64,000 nucleotides of DNA from Warburgia ugandensis. Lineage: Eukaryota > Streptophyta > Magnoliopsida > Canellales > Canellaceae. The notes under the pieces were generated by a model. That model was not told the DNA's origin and ran no database searches. It was given only the letters and a program-made list of their open reading frames with translations. The position numbers and the translations under genes are program-made. The stretch spans positions 46,646,057-46,710,056 of the forward strand of contig CP141137.1 of NCBI GenBank assembly GCA_035236585.1, given 5' to 3'. This document shows positions 1-13,179 of this stretch, piece after piece; position 1 is the first letter of the stretch; each line of letters opens with the position of its first letter.

Positions 1-264
1 ACTCTGAAACCAGCAGGAACACCTTTTTCTCATTAATTGATCTTCTTCAATATAAAGTCCTTCGCATTCAAAACCTGAACAACATCTTCAGTTAGGAGGA
101 ACAAGATCATGAAAATATAGATCTACTAAATTAATTGATGACACTGGAATTGATTATAACTATCTACATTAGCAATTCTAATCACCCACCAGGAAAAGAT
201 GACCATGAAAAAGTTTGGCTGGTAATCAATTATACTATAAAATCTTTCAGAGTTCCTTCAGATA

Positions 265-530
265 AAATGATTCGTTTACGTGATATACTTCCTAGTGTAT
301 ATTCTAGATATCCCTGTAATCAAGGAGATTAAAATCTAATTAGGAGTATATTAGGTGACCCAATTATATAAAGGACTAGGAGACCTAGCTGTCATAAGTC
401 TCACAACTACATCTTCCTTTATAGGAAGAGATACGGCTAGTCCTTTCCATATATGGAGAGGATCCTTTTTGTATATATAAATCCATTTGATCTGTAAATG
501 AAATCATTGAGTTATTTCACAAATTTCATC
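265..530 (+). repeat. 5' LTR of copia element
   Basis: Matches the stretch from 5812 in the same orientation and ends just before the primer-binding site. The left edge is inferred by lining it up with the 3' copy and is uncertain by about 10 bases. Confidence 0.65.
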
Positions 531-531
531 A

Positions 532-544
532 TGGTATAAAAGCC
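532..544 (+). other. Primer-binding site of copia element
   Basis: TGGTATAAAAGCC differs only slightly from the plant copia site TGGTATCAGAGCC, which pairs with the initiator methionine tRNA. It sits directly after the 5' LTR. Confidence 0.7.
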
Positions 545-1759
545 CAGATCTAAACATTATTGGTTTAAGGCATCTAAACTCTCTCCCATATGATCCTTCT
601 TACATTCTAGAACCTTAGATCCAACTTGAAGTTCTATAGATTACAAACCTATCCCTACTGGCTCATCTGATTCTAGCATTGTCTGTGATTTCATGAACTA
701 GTTTATGCAATTGAAGCTTATGGATAAAAAACTCTTGGTAGTGAGGCCTCATCACTCCTCTAGTAGTTGGAAAAAAGAAAAAGAAAAAGAAAGTTGGTGG
801 GTCTTTCGCCTTTTTTTTTGGATTTTCTTTCTAGAGCCTAGATCTCTAATTGTTAGAGAGAGATAGATCTACAAAAGAAAAGAGCTGAATAGGGATCTTT
901 GACGGTAGATCTTGAGGGACCATTGGAGAGAGATTGCCAGAGGGAGTAATGGAGGTTGAGTCTCCCCTCTTGGATCATTCTTCTCTAGAGAATGGAGAGA
1001 CTAGCTAGATCCATCATCTATTTCTTTCTTAAAACAATAGGCGATAAATAAATTGGCAACAAATCTACCAGGATATGATGAAGGAATTGCAGAAATAGAA
1101 GCACAAAGACATAGATATGCAATCTCATTGGCATTGTTGTAGGCAAACATACTAGGCAAGCACATGATCTAGGCCCTTTGTTCTTCCAGTGAGAATTCTA
1201 GAGAGTAGAGTGAACCATTTTTGTAGTAGAGAACCTAGCTCAATTGCCCCTTGCAAATTTTCAAAGCCTTAGCACTATCACCATTGTCGAAAAGGGGGGA
1301 GCCGTTCATACAGACCCGCCAGCACAACAGACCATGCAAAGTCAAATATTAAAGTGACTATTTATGCTTGCCAACTTAGAGATTGACCAGCAAATTTAAA
1401 ACTCTACACCTTTCTCATGCAGGCCCCCTAATATAATGGGTAATATAAGTTGATATGAGCAGTTCATGAATCATAGGTGCCATCCTTCTCCTATCTGAGC
1501 CACATATCAAAGAAATCAAGACCACAACTAACTGAGAAGAGAAGTCATAGCGTACGAAATCAAAACTATGTAGGAAAACTTTTTTAGAATGGCTACTAAT
1601 TCATCCAATCCATAATTGACCATTAAGGAATTGAACCCACACAATTACCTCAGTTGGGCTTAATCTAAGAAGTTATTTGCGAGAGAAAAAGAAAGATAGG
1701 ATACCTGGATGGAAACACAGAGAGGTCAACTGATCTTGCACCTACTAGAAAATGAAAAG

Positions 1760-2340
1760 TAGAGAATTCTATGATCTTGGCTGATTTGTTTTAGGAAACT
1801 GATATTAGGAGGACATATCTATTCTTAGAGACTGCTTAGGAAATCTGGTAAGCTATAGTGAAGGCATACTCCAAGAGAGCAATGATGGTCTAATATTTGA
1901 ACTTTACAAAGCCATATGGAATATAAGCAGGGAGATTTAAATGTCACAATGTACTTCAACAAATTCAGGAGCATATGGTAGAATCTAAATCATTATCAAA
2001 CTCTAGCATGTAATTCTAGAAAGGTGTATGTGGAATGGAAAAAATCTATTGAGAGAGATAGGATTTTTGAGTTCCTTGCATGTCTGAATTTAGAAAATGA
2101 CCACACATCTTCTTTAGTGTTTGGAAGGAGTGTCCTACCATCCCTAAATGAAATATTTTCAATAGTGTGAATTGAAGAAACGAGGAAGGTGGTTATGATA
2201 AGGGACAAGCCTTAGGGTTTGGCAATCGCAAGCTATAAGGACAAAACGCCAAACATTAGGAAAAAGAAAGATCCCAAAGATGATTTATGATATGGGAAGT
2301 ACAAAAAATGGTGTCATACAATTAACATTTGCAGAGAGAT
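1760..2340 (+). pseudogene. copia gag remnant
   Basis: Conceptual translation across several stops gives pieces typical of the copia gag (UBN2/retrotrans_gag) domain: LFLETA followed by EIW near 1810-1850, then FEFLACLN, a leucine/proline-rich VLPSLNEIFSIV and EETRKVVM between 2065 and 2195. A weak zinc-knuckle-like KYKKWCHT follows near 2298-2320. In working elements this protein forms the capsid-like particle that packages the RNA. Here in-frame stops make it a dead copy. The product is assigned from remembered domain patterns. Confidence 0.6.
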
Positions 2341-2564
2341 TAATGGGAGACCATAACAAAATAAAAAGGGAGGTAGGACTAATAAAGCTCACATAGCAAA
2401 GGCACCTAAGTGAGGAAGTGGAGCAGGCATTATGTTTAATGATGAGAAAGAAATCAAACGCCTACTATTTCTTTGCTCATTAGAGGCATGACTTCAAAAC
2501 TGGTAACTAGTTTTACTACATTACAAGTCATATCTAACATTAAATACATTCCTTAGATTATATA

Positions 2565-3840
2565 TTTTGAGCCACTCACCACATGACTGGTGATTTGACA
2601 CTATTTATTACATATACACCAATTTTTCAATATAAAAAAGTAAGCATTTTTAGATGAGATATAATCATCACTGGATGGGAAAAGCACCACCAAAGTTACA
2701 TCTTACCGTACTTTTGACTCTGTATTATATATTTTTTCAGTTAACTATTAATTTGATCTCAGTGAGTCAACAAGTAAAAAATCTAAAGAGTTTAACATGT
2801 TTTTTTACATGTAGATGTGTTTTTTAGGATCAAGCTTCAATGAAGAGGATTTGACTTGCTGAGGAAAGAGGTGAGTTATACTACATTAGACAAATCAGAG
2901 AATTACTAGCTACCTACCAAAGTGGCCTACAATAGACAAAGATATTTGGCTATGACGTTGATGGTTGGATCATCCTTCCTTTTCTGTTCTTAAATAAATG
3001 TTTCATAATCTTTGTTCGGGTTTAAATTAGTCTAACCCACATTGTGATTTATGTGAGATGGCTAAGTATCATCGCATCATGTATCCAATAAGTGTGAATG
3101 AAGCATCTACTCCATTTGCAATACTTAATTCTGATGTTTGAGCCCTTTCTCATGTTAGCAATATCTTTGGCCATATGTGGTACGTTACTTTATTAATGAA
3201 TGATCTTGTTTAATTTGAGTTTATTTGAAGAAGGAGAAATGTGAAATAACTCATTTATCAGCTTTCTTTCAATGATCCTTATTCAATTTAACATGCAAAT
3301 CAAAAGAATGCACAATGACCATGAGGATCAATACCTAGCAAGGCCATTACGATAATTCTTTACCAAAAAAGGTACTTTGCAAACCAGATCATTCATAAAC
3401 ATTCCTGCATAAAATGAGTTTAGAGAAAGGAAGAATCATCATCTCTTAGAAGTTGCTAGTAGTCTTTTGTTTAAATAAAAAAAATGTTCTTGAACTTTTT
3501 TTAGGTGATGAAGTACTTATAACCACTTTCTAATAAATAGAACTACATCTCAAGTCTTAGCTTGTATAAATCACCACTTCAAGAGTTCCAAGAGTCATGC
3601 CCCTTTTATCATTAAACAAATGATTTTTCTCTTCATAATTTTTGGTTGCATATCTTATGACCATCTTGAAGGATTTGGAGACTAGAACCTTGACACATGA
3701 AATGTCTCTACCTTGGTTACTCCAACAATAAAAAAAGGTTACAAATGTCATTTTAGCTCCACTAGTAGGTTGTATGTCATTCATGATGTTATATTCTATG
3801 AGGATACTTCCTATTACGCCACCCCTAATAGAAAGGGAAG
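2565..3840 (+). pseudogene. copia protease and integrase remnants
   Basis: A protease-region relic reads ATHHMTGDLTLF near 2570-2605, matching the usual DSGATDHMTG block with its catalytic Asp lost. The integrase core is recognisable as TPFAILNSDV and NIFGHMWYVTLLMND near 3110-3205. ERKNHHLLEVASSLLF, near 3425-3475, is the conserved integrase segment around the last catalytic Glu. The C-terminal integrase piece (KKGYKCHFSSTSRLYV near 3730-3780) follows. Stops and shifts between the pieces show that the reading frame is broken many times. Confidence 0.65.
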
Positions 3841-4289
3841 AACTCTAATGACTAAGCTAAACGTGGAGCATGTTCCCACTAGATACTCTTTGACTCGAGA
3901 CATCAATAACAAGAGCTTGTGAAACTCAAGAGAAATCAAGAGCTCAAGGTGATTCTAATATTCAATAGATTTTGTATGAGTAATTTGAAAAGGAGATGAA
4001 GCTCTTGGAAGTGTATGAGAGGCAAATACCATGAGTTGAGACCTAATAAGATGAATGTGAGACACTAACTTTTGCCTCTTAGGTCCAATCTGAAGCATCT
4101 GAAGTGTGATTACTTGGGTAATGAATTCACTAATGAATTTATTTTAGATTGTGAATTGCTCTTTTGCACTAAGAAAAGGAGTGAGAACATGTACCAATCA
4201 CCAAATGGGAAATTATATGTCACTACATCAATTGAACTTAAATTTCATAGCATTTACTATGAAAATGTCTCAAGTAAAAAATTTCATCA

Positions 4290-5745
4290 ATGTTCAGGAA
4301 GCCATGCAACATGAAGATTGGCAAAAAACTATTTGCAAAGAACTACAAGTCTTGCATAAGAACCAAACATGGACCAAGGCCACTTTACCAAGAGAAAAGA
4401 AACTAATAGGGTGCAAATGGGTATTCAAAGTAAAATATAAGGCAAATGTCACAATGGAGAGATAAAGGCAAGGTTAGTAGCAAAAGAATATGTAAAATAT
4501 CTTAGAGTAGAGTACTCAAAAACATTTACTCATGTGGCATAGATAGACATTATCAAGGTACTAAACAAAATTGAAAGTGTCTAAATATGATATGAAAAAT
4601 ACATTTCTCAATAGGGAATTGGAGGAGAAAGTGTACATAGAAATTACTCAAGGTCTAACTGGAAAGGCTGCGATTGTGAGAAAGTGTGCAAGTTAAAAAA
4701 ATCACTATATAGGATAAAACAATCCTCAAGAGCGTAGTTTGGTAAATTCACTAAGTTTATGATATATATAGTAGCCATAGACAAAGCCAAGGAGACCACA
4801 CCCTATTCATCAAACACATATGACGGGTAAACTATCAATGCTGATTGTTATGTTGATGATATTATTGTGAAAGGTAATGATGAAATATAGATAAAGAGTC
4901 TCAAGCAGAAGATGTCTCAAGAACTTGAGATCAAGGATCTTGAAAACCTAAGGTACTTTCTAGGCACCGAAATGGCTCACTCAAAATAAGGAACATCTTC
5001 ATTTCTCAAAGAAAGTACATTATGGATCTCCTAAAAAGACAGGACTTCTCCAATGCAAACCAGCTACCATCCTGTTGACACAAATACTAAACTTCAAGCT
5101 GCAAAGGAAAGTTGTGATGGACAAGCAAAGGTCAATACTAATGGCTAGTGGATAGATTAATATATCTATCACTCACTCAACCTAACATAGGTTATGCATT
5201 AAGCTTGGTGAGTCAGTTTATGCATGAGCAAGGAGAGGAACATATAAAGGATGTACTCAGAATTTTGAGTTACTTGAAATCTTGTCTTGAAAAAGGTCTA
5301 TTGTTCTCTAAGAATAGTAGGACAGACATAAAAGTATATACATATGTTGATTGGACAGTGTCTCTCATTGATCAATGATCTATTATGGGATATTGCACCT
5401 TCGTGGAAGGCAACTTGGTATTTTGGCAGTGTAAGAAGCAAGATGTGGTGGCACAATCAAGTGTATAGTTTGAATTTAGACCCATGGCTATCGGCATATG
5501 TGAGTTAATATGGATTCAAATCACTTTAAGGGACTTAAAGATTGGGACTAATAGAATACTAAAGCTATATTGTGATAATAAGTCAATTATAGCAATTGCT
5601 CATAATTTTGTACAACATGAAGAGAAAAAACATGTGAAAGTGGATCGACACACTATTAGGAAAAAATTAGACTATAAAGAGTTGTGTATTCCTTACATTT
5701 CAACCAAAAAGCAACTACCAAATGTGTTTACAAGTTCTTGATCGC
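4290..5745 (+). pseudogene. copia reverse transcriptase and RNase H remnants
   Basis: The RT region begins with a copia-type WQKTICKELQVLHKNQTW block followed by GCKWVFKVKYK (about 4315-4440). The RT active-site box YVDDIIV is intact at 4849-4869. The connection/RNase H part contains LTQPNIGYALSLVSQFMHE (about 5165-5225), then ELIWIQ, LYCDNKSIIAIAHN and KHVKVDRHTIRKKL (about 5500-5670). These are the hallmark copia C-terminal blocks. At least four frame breaks or stops separate them, so no functional polymerase can be made. Confidence 0.8.
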
Positions 5746-5811
5746 AAAATTTATGGCATCATTGTTAGCAAGTTGGAAATGATAGGTATCTATTCTCCAA
5801 CATGAGGGAGA

Positions 5812-5970
5812 GAGTTGAATTGTACTTGATATACTTCCTAATATACAATCTAGATTTACCTATAATGAAGAAAATTGACATCAAATTAGGAGTATATTAA
5901 GTGAATTAGTTATATAAGGGAAGTTGTAGGCTAGGAGACCTAGCTATCTTATGTCTCATCGGCACATTTT
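5812..5970 (+). repeat. 3' LTR of copia element, truncated
   Basis: Starts just after the purine tract ATGAGGGAGAGAG and repeats the 5' LTR blocks in order. Similarity fades after about 5970, so roughly the last 100 bases of the LTR are lost or too diverged to see. Confidence 0.6.
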
Positions 5971-8900
5971 CTACTAATGTCTAGTTAAAAGATTAAGATC
6001 ATTTGACTTAAAAGAAGAGTTGAACTTTAAAAAAAAATAAAAGGTTTGTGGTCTCCTAATTATGTTTATGCAACAATTAATGTAGAAATTAGCAAGTTCT
6101 TCCCTTTATAACAATTGAGTTTTCTATAATGTCGCTAAGGCTGGGGGCGAGGAGTTGAGCATGAAATGAATAAAAGATAACTTAGAGATTTCAATATCTA
6201 AAGATCTAAGGTAAGCTACAATCCTCACATCTCTATTGCATTTATTCACACCTTTAGTACCATTGTGTTCATCAATAACAACTTATTCATATGGATGCTA
6301 GTTAATGCTTTGTTAAGACTTACAAATTGCTTGTCAATAGCTTTAGCCTCTTCACTTTATCATATTATAGCATTGAGCTTCAAATGCTTTTATTGATATG
6401 AAAATAGTGAGGGTCAAACTCAAGCTATTAGATTGTTCCCACCAATGCTAGGAAGTCCTTTCCTCTAGCTTAATTAAGTCTATGGGTATGGGTGGTTCAT
6501 CTACAAAAATGGAAGTATAAATCCATGCACCTAATGTTAGAAGTATTTAATCTTCTAATTCACAAAATTGTCTCCTCTTAATATCAAGATACATATTGAT
6601 TCATTAGACAAAAATGTAGAGATCAAAGCTGCAAAAATAAAATCATACAATACATTACAAAAAGTTATGATATAAATAAACAAAATTAAGAATACTAACC
6701 AAATTAATAGTACTTTTAGCAAAAACTTGCATCATTTGGACCATCTTGTGAGGAGGGGTTATAACATGCTAGTATTTTGGCAAATTGACCTTATAGTTAG
6801 AGGCAATATTATTCTGATTATTGATAATGAGAAAACATATGCCTTTGATCATCTAGGATTTTCTTTTCCTGAAAGAACCTATGACTTCAATTTGATTAAT
6901 TTATGAAATAAAACACCTTTTGTGTGTACAAATTCATCAAATTTCATAACTAAATGTAATTTTGATGACAATTAAACTTAATTTTGATGACATAATTACA
7001 GTTACTTTCATGCCTTCTTCTAAATAAACACATACATGAAGCAATTACGACTTGAGATGGATTGGATCTTCCAAGTCATTTTATGTCTCCAACAAATTGT
7101 AGTAGCAATAATACGTGGCATGATTAATTAATAGATAAATACAATTTAATTATCTAAACTTAATAAAGAAGAATAATACAAAAAACACATGTCTACACAT
7201 AGGATCCATTCATAGAATAAAATTGTAGATCGTGTTACAAAAAGGTCCTTGTAATTATTTATATTTAAAACCCAATCCATATGCCTAAATTCAATATCAT
7301 AAAACACCCATTATAAATAATAGAAGTACCTTTTTAAAATTAAAATTTCAAAAAAGGGGCTCTTTCCAAATTTTATAATAGAAATAAAATGGTTGTCCCT
7401 TGCATGAATGTCTCTTCCAATAGGTCCCCACAAAAATAGCAACAATATACTATTTTTCTTTTTTAACCAATTTTAAAGGTATAAATTCTTTTAAAATAAA
7501 GAAATAAATACAATCAATAATTTGCTATAAACATAACTTAAAAATCTTTTTCTTGCTATCTCTCCCAAAATTTTGAAACATAATAAGTGATCACTTGTAT
7601 ATAAGTATAAGTTCTAAATATATACATAAATATAAAATTATATATGTATATTTATACATTATTCATACAAGAGACTATAATCAAGCAAGACTAAAAATAC
7701 AAAGAAACTTTTTAATTATAAAATTTATACTTATGTAGCCATGATTCATACTCAAGAAAATAAAAAACTACATGGCATAAGAGGGTTGGCTTTGATATCC
7801 ATTGGAAACTTGTTTATTTCATTATAAACTACAAAATATGAATAAACTACTTACCTCGTACTATGATCTTTTTTGTGTTGATGAGCCTTGAATCTTCAAT
7901 CTAAGACTTGAATAGATCAGGATTCTACTCATTTAGCACATTTTTATGGAAAGGGTTGATAGAAACCTAAGCACCAATTTCTTTGTGAGAAATTAAAGAA
8001 AAGAAGTCTTCTACATGATGTCACCATTATAATTAGACCAATAGAAATTTGTTGACTCAATAACTTATCATCTCATTACCTATTTTTTAATTTCCAAATA
8101 GAGTAGGTTTCTATCATGAGATCCTTTTCTCTATGTTCTTTAACTGAAAAAAAGAAGAAGAAATAATAATAATTTTTTAAATATTTTTGGCAAGCAAACT
8201 TAATCATTTTTAAATAAGTAGCCTTAAAGCATTGACCTAGTTTTGGTGAAGCCCCTCCTTGCACTACAAGGATAGAAGGCCTGTAGCTTAAGAAATTATC
8301 TTGTTGTTATGATGTGTAAGAACTCGATGCATTCGGTCTAACATTTCCAATAGCATAATGTTGTGATGTATACCAATCTTAGAGATAGATGAAAACTCAA
8401 CTACTAATGCAATTGCATAATGTGAGAATTTTTTCTTTCATATCAAAGAGTAATGAAGCAAAATACTTAGAAGCATATCCTAAATCTACTTGAAATCTCT
8501 TCAATAAAGGCAATGTGCCACCTTGAATCTCCAACTAAGCTTAACGAGGAGAGGTTCCATGATGTTCACGACCAACTACACTTGAGGTTGCAACCTTCAA
8601 AATCAATGCTTACATGAAGATATGAACCAAAAAGTGAAACTAGGCCATTGATATATCTTCTGGGGCCTCTATAGTTATTCTTGAAAAGTCAACTCCAGTT
8701 TCCATTAAGCCACTATAGTTTGGGTTTAGTTTTCATTTGGACCTCAAACTTTCTTTCTAAATAGTCCTTTCACTTTAGTTTTTGTTCCTCATAAGCCCTC
8801 AAGATGAAAAAGTCTGCTTCAAACATTAAGGTTGGGGCAAATCTATTTTTCAATAACTTTCTCTTCTTTAATTGAAATAGAGCTAGTTTGAATGATGATA

Positions 8901-11602
8901 CATCATGCACTTCATTTTTTACTAGTTGTTTCATATCATAGTTGGATTTTGCCTCTTAAAAGGCAATTCAAGCAATAGTGCCATCAAAGTTCTGACTCCT
9001 TAGAACTTTTTGAATAGGCGATCTTTCTGGCAAGCAAATGAAAATGGCTAAGAGCATGAGGGAGAGATTGTTTTAATTTTGTTGGACTGATGGGAAGAAA
9101 GAAGTGTCTTTATCATAGAAGAGAGTGCTTTAGCCAAAAGCTTTATAAGCCATTGAAGAAACAAAATTTCATAGGAGAGATATAGGAGGTGGGGTAGAAT
9201 GGGGTTGTGACAATTGAGAAGTTGATGATGTAGACCTAGTCCTACTCTATCATTGATCGAACAATAATTTTATTTTTAAATGACAAAAGAAAAATCAACT
9301 CAATTTGCTCAACTATTCACATCCATGTCCTTAATCCATGACATCCTTTTTTTTTGAAAAAATGGCATGATCCGATTTCTAGAAAAGGAAAAGGCTCTCC
9401 AACCAAATCAAACAAATAAAACAATTAGAACCCATTAACTACAATAGATAAAACTCAACAAATTCTCTTTCATTCAATTTGTCATTCTTTCGCTTTCTTC
9501 TCTTACTTTCATCCTATATGTGTGTGTGCGTGTGTGTTCAAACCTAGTATATACAAACAAATTACCTCATTGAAAGACCCATAATCTAAAAATCTCTTTC
9601 TTTGGATCTTTCAATCTCTCTAGACATAATAAACAATCAAATCTCCTTACTAAACGGCCATCTCTCTCTCTCTCTAAAGAAATCTCCTTTCCCCAAAACC
9701 TACAACTGATTTCAATCTTAGTTTCATAATCTCCTAATCTCTCTCATGAGACCCAATAAACCAATAAATATCCTCCTAAAAGCCCCACCTTCACCCATTC
9801 CAATCTCTTTCCTAATCTTTAACTTTCTCTAGACATGGGTTCAATCCCAGACAACAACATCAACCCTTCAATTTGACCACTAAATTATTATTTTTCTATA
9901 AATCCTACAATAAACAAATATCCTCCTAAACTCACCACTACTCATATCTATATCACCTTCTAAATGTCTCAACTATCTCATTTCAAAGCCAGAAACAAAT
10001 GAAATTTGCTCCTCAACTACCCACCTTTCTCTAGCTCAAAAGGATAGAAGTAGTGCGAGTAGAAATCCAATTCATAACTCTACTAATGTCTTCAAAGAAT
10101 CCATCTCCACTAATGTGAATATTGGATTTTTTATGATTAAAGGGAGAGCAATGAATTGATGAATATGCTCTCCCCTTAACATTTCAAGTAGACTTTTTCT
10201 TCTTAAGGAGTAACAAACAAACAAAACTAAAATGAAGGGGTTACTTACGATCAAATGAAAGTGTATAGGGGTTCAATGTGAATAGGAGTAGGAAAAGCCT
10301 TTTCCGTTGTATTCTTCTTATCCTTTGTTGCTCTTTATTCTTAAATAGGGAATTTTGGGCATGAACTATCTAAAGAGATGCTCCAGGTCCCATCAACTAG
10401 GAAAGCATGAGTGAAGACTCAATGGAATTGCTACCAAAGCAAATGAGTTTACTTATCCAGTGCTCTTTCGAGTTGCATTTAGCCATCAAAGAAATGTAAC
10501 CCTCTCAATCTCATAGCCGTTGTTTTCATTTTTCATTTTCCATTTTCCATCATTTGACTGCTCCTAAATTCATCAACTACCCATTCAACATGAATTCATA
10601 TTTTGTTCCCACTTCTCCAACTCTAGCTACCCAAATTCTCACTTTTTGTCCTCTGAAATCTCCCAACTCATGTTGACTCCAATCTCCAACTAAGATCCAA
10701 CTCAAAAAGGTAAGATTTTTGCTTTTCTTTGATTTCCTTCTTTCCTTCCTAGATCCATTTTGGTATTTGAAAATAAATTCAACCAAGTATGTCCATAAAC
10801 AGCAAACCCATGTTAAGGGTATTATTATTACTTTGATTTATACTCTTTTTCCGATCACTTCTATCTTTTCTTCTCTTCATCTAATGGATTTGTGAAGTGG
10901 TCTGAAACAAAAGCTATAAACAAAACCCACATGATGGACACTTATATAAGCTCCACCTTAGATTTTAGGAGCAAAACATCTTCATCTTTCTATTATTTTT
11001 GCTTACTAAATGCAAGGCTAGGGTGCATTTGTAATTAAGGGGTTTAGTGTAAATCCTAGGTTTTTATATGGGTTAAGATAATCTATTTTGATATATGATC
11101 AACTTGTAGAAGGATGATTTTAGTTGGGAATTAATATTGTCAATTGGTAACTCCATGCCATTGTGATTGAGCTTATTGGGTTCATTGCCCTTCAAAAGAG
11201 AGAATAAGAGAAAGAAAGGTTGCATGCGTGGTTTAGGATAGAGGTGCCTTTCATGTGGGCTATGAGACAAATGTTTAGAAAATGCTTAATTTGTTAATGG
11301 ATTCCTCTGAAGAGAAGTCAGAAAATTATGTTAGAAAGAGAAACACTAGGTTGGAAGGGGAGAATTCTAGAAAGAGTGCCATTCATAATGAAGGTTCTTG
11401 TAAATTAAGGAAGAGGCTTGATGTGCATTTAAGAAAAGGAGGCTACAGTGTTGATCTCTGTCCTTCATAGAGGAGTTCAAAGGGTGAAATCATAATTTAA
11501 ATCTAAGGAAGAATGTAAGGGGACTAGGAAAGAAGGTTGCTTGAGGGAAGAAAATCAAGAGGCCACACAAATACATGAGAGATTTTTAAAGTCGATGAAA
11601 AA
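5971..11602. other. AT-rich stretch without a recognisable gene
   Basis: Every reading frame is short, and no conserved protein block, splice pattern or terminal repeat stands out. It holds small simple repeats: TG-rich at 9521-9536 and (CT)n at 9661-9676. Around 8481-8582 a stretch resembles one at 58,856-58,970, which suggests an old dispersed repeat. Most of it is probably eroded transposon sequence. Confidence 0.5.
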
Positions 11603-12130
11603 CACTAATAAAAGTTGGTAACCAAAGCGACTTCTATTGAGCTAACTTGGAAAATTGGTAAGAAAAGAAGTCGTTTAAGAAACGACTTTAAAAGTAACAA
11701 CTTTTAAAAGCGATGTTTTTTATAGTCTTTCTAAAAAAATGACTTTAAAGAAGGCTACTTTAAAATTGTTTTGAAAAAAATGACTTCAAAAATAGTTATT
11801 TTTAAAGTAATTTGGAAAAAATGGCTTTAAAATGGTGTTTTTTAAAGTTGTTATAAAAAAATGACTTAAAAAAAGGCTGCTGTTAAAGTTATTTGGAAAA
11901 AATGACTTTAGAAGTAGCTATTTTTAAAGCCATTTGGAAAAAACCAAAGACTTTAAAAATGATGTTTTTAAAAGTTTTTCTAAAAAAAACAACTTAAAAA
12001 GGCTACTTTTAAAGTTGTTTGGAAAAAATGGCTTTACGAATAGCTATTTTTGAAGTCGTTTGGTTTTCAAAATGACTTCAAGTATAGGTGTTTAAAGCTT
12101 TTTTTTTTTCACAATGACTTTAAAAGTTCC
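11603..12130. repeat. Array of AAAGTC palindromic repeats, left
   Basis: About ten degenerate units of 50-65 bp, each made of a GACTTTAAAAA arm, a short AT spacer and a TTTTTAAAGTC arm, joined by GTTTGGAAAAAATG-like linkers. Each unit could fold into a hairpin. Confidence 0.7.
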
Positions 12131-12944
12131 CTTTTACTTTTGTTTACACTGCAATCACTACATGTATTTCTACATACATTAAATGTACCATCCACTATAC
12201 TATTCTTGAAATCTTTGTACACATGAAAAGAAACATATATTCACTTCCATGGTAGTGTATAAAACATCCAAATTCATCATCTATCACATTTATCTTGAAA
12301 AGGCTTGATAAAAGAAACCACAATATATTCACTTCATTTAAAAGTCTATACACATACACACTTACTTCTATGCTCCAAGTTCGCCTCATTCATCCCATAA
12401 AAAAAAAATATATATACCTCAATAAAAAAAGAAAGAAAGAAGAACACATCCATATCAATAAATAGAAAATCTCCATATTTGCATCATTTAAAAGGCATAT
12501 ACATACCCATTTACTTCCACACTCCAAGTTCTCATCTTTAATCAAACCCTAATTTAGAACAAAAACTGCATAAAGCTTTCCCTTTCTCCATTTTGAGGGT
12601 TAGATAGAAAAACAGTTGTTGTTTGTAATGAAATGGTGCAATTTTTGCCAGAATCAACACAATCTAACCAAGATCTTGACCCCTTCATCTACAGTGCAAA
12701 ACCCACTTCATCTACAACATACAAAAGGAAAGGTATTACCAAGAAAAGCTATGGATGATAACAAGAGGGTTTAGTATTCTTATTATGGTTATCATGACAT
12801 AAACATTTAAAATCTCTAAAATAGACGTCAAGAGAGGAACATGACAAAGAGAGACAGAAGAACTAGAAGAGAAGGCTGTCATTCCCCCCACAAGTTGAAG
12901 AACTATGAAAGGTACATAAAAAAAATGACACGACTTCATCCTAT

Positions 12945-13110
12945 TTATTAAGAAAAATAACTTTTAAAGTTGATTTTTAGAAAATGACTTTAAAAGTCTT
13001 CTATCATTCAAATTATTTTCCCACTAAACTAAAATAAGTTTGAAAAAGACTTTAAAATGGTGACTTTTAAAGTCATTTTTTATAACCAACTTTGAAAGAA
13101 TTCTCCAAAC
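12945..13110. repeat. Array of AAAGTC palindromic repeats, middle
   Basis: Shorter run of the same unit as at 11603-12130, with arms such as TTTTAAAGTTGATTTTT and AATGACTTTAAAAGTC. Confidence 0.6.
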
Positions 13111-13179
13111 ACAAAATTTTCTCTCTAAATTGAAATAGGGACTTTGATTTGCATTTATGGCTAATGTATATAGCTGCCA

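Larger units (their letters stand above)
265..5970 (+). mobile_element. Ty1/copia LTR retrotransposon, decayed
   Basis: A full copia layout can be read through many stops and frameshifts. There is a 5' LTR remnant (about 265-530), a Met-tRNA-type primer-binding site (532-544), gag, a protease remnant, integrase, reverse transcriptase with YVDDIIV, RNase H, a purine tract (5803-5811) and a 3' LTR remnant (5812 to about 5970). The LTRs share blocks such as TGATATACTTCCTA, ATTAGGAGTATATTA and CTAGGAGACCTAGCT, but differ by many substitutions and small indels, so the insertion is old. The order integrase before RT is what separates copia from gypsy. No long open frame survives, so the element cannot encode its own proteins. 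The outer borders are approximate because the LTR ends are eroded and I found no target duplication. Confidence 0.85.

Noticed and set aside
1996-2208. 70-residue minus-strand frame
   Set aside because: It is the antisense shadow of the copia gag relic.
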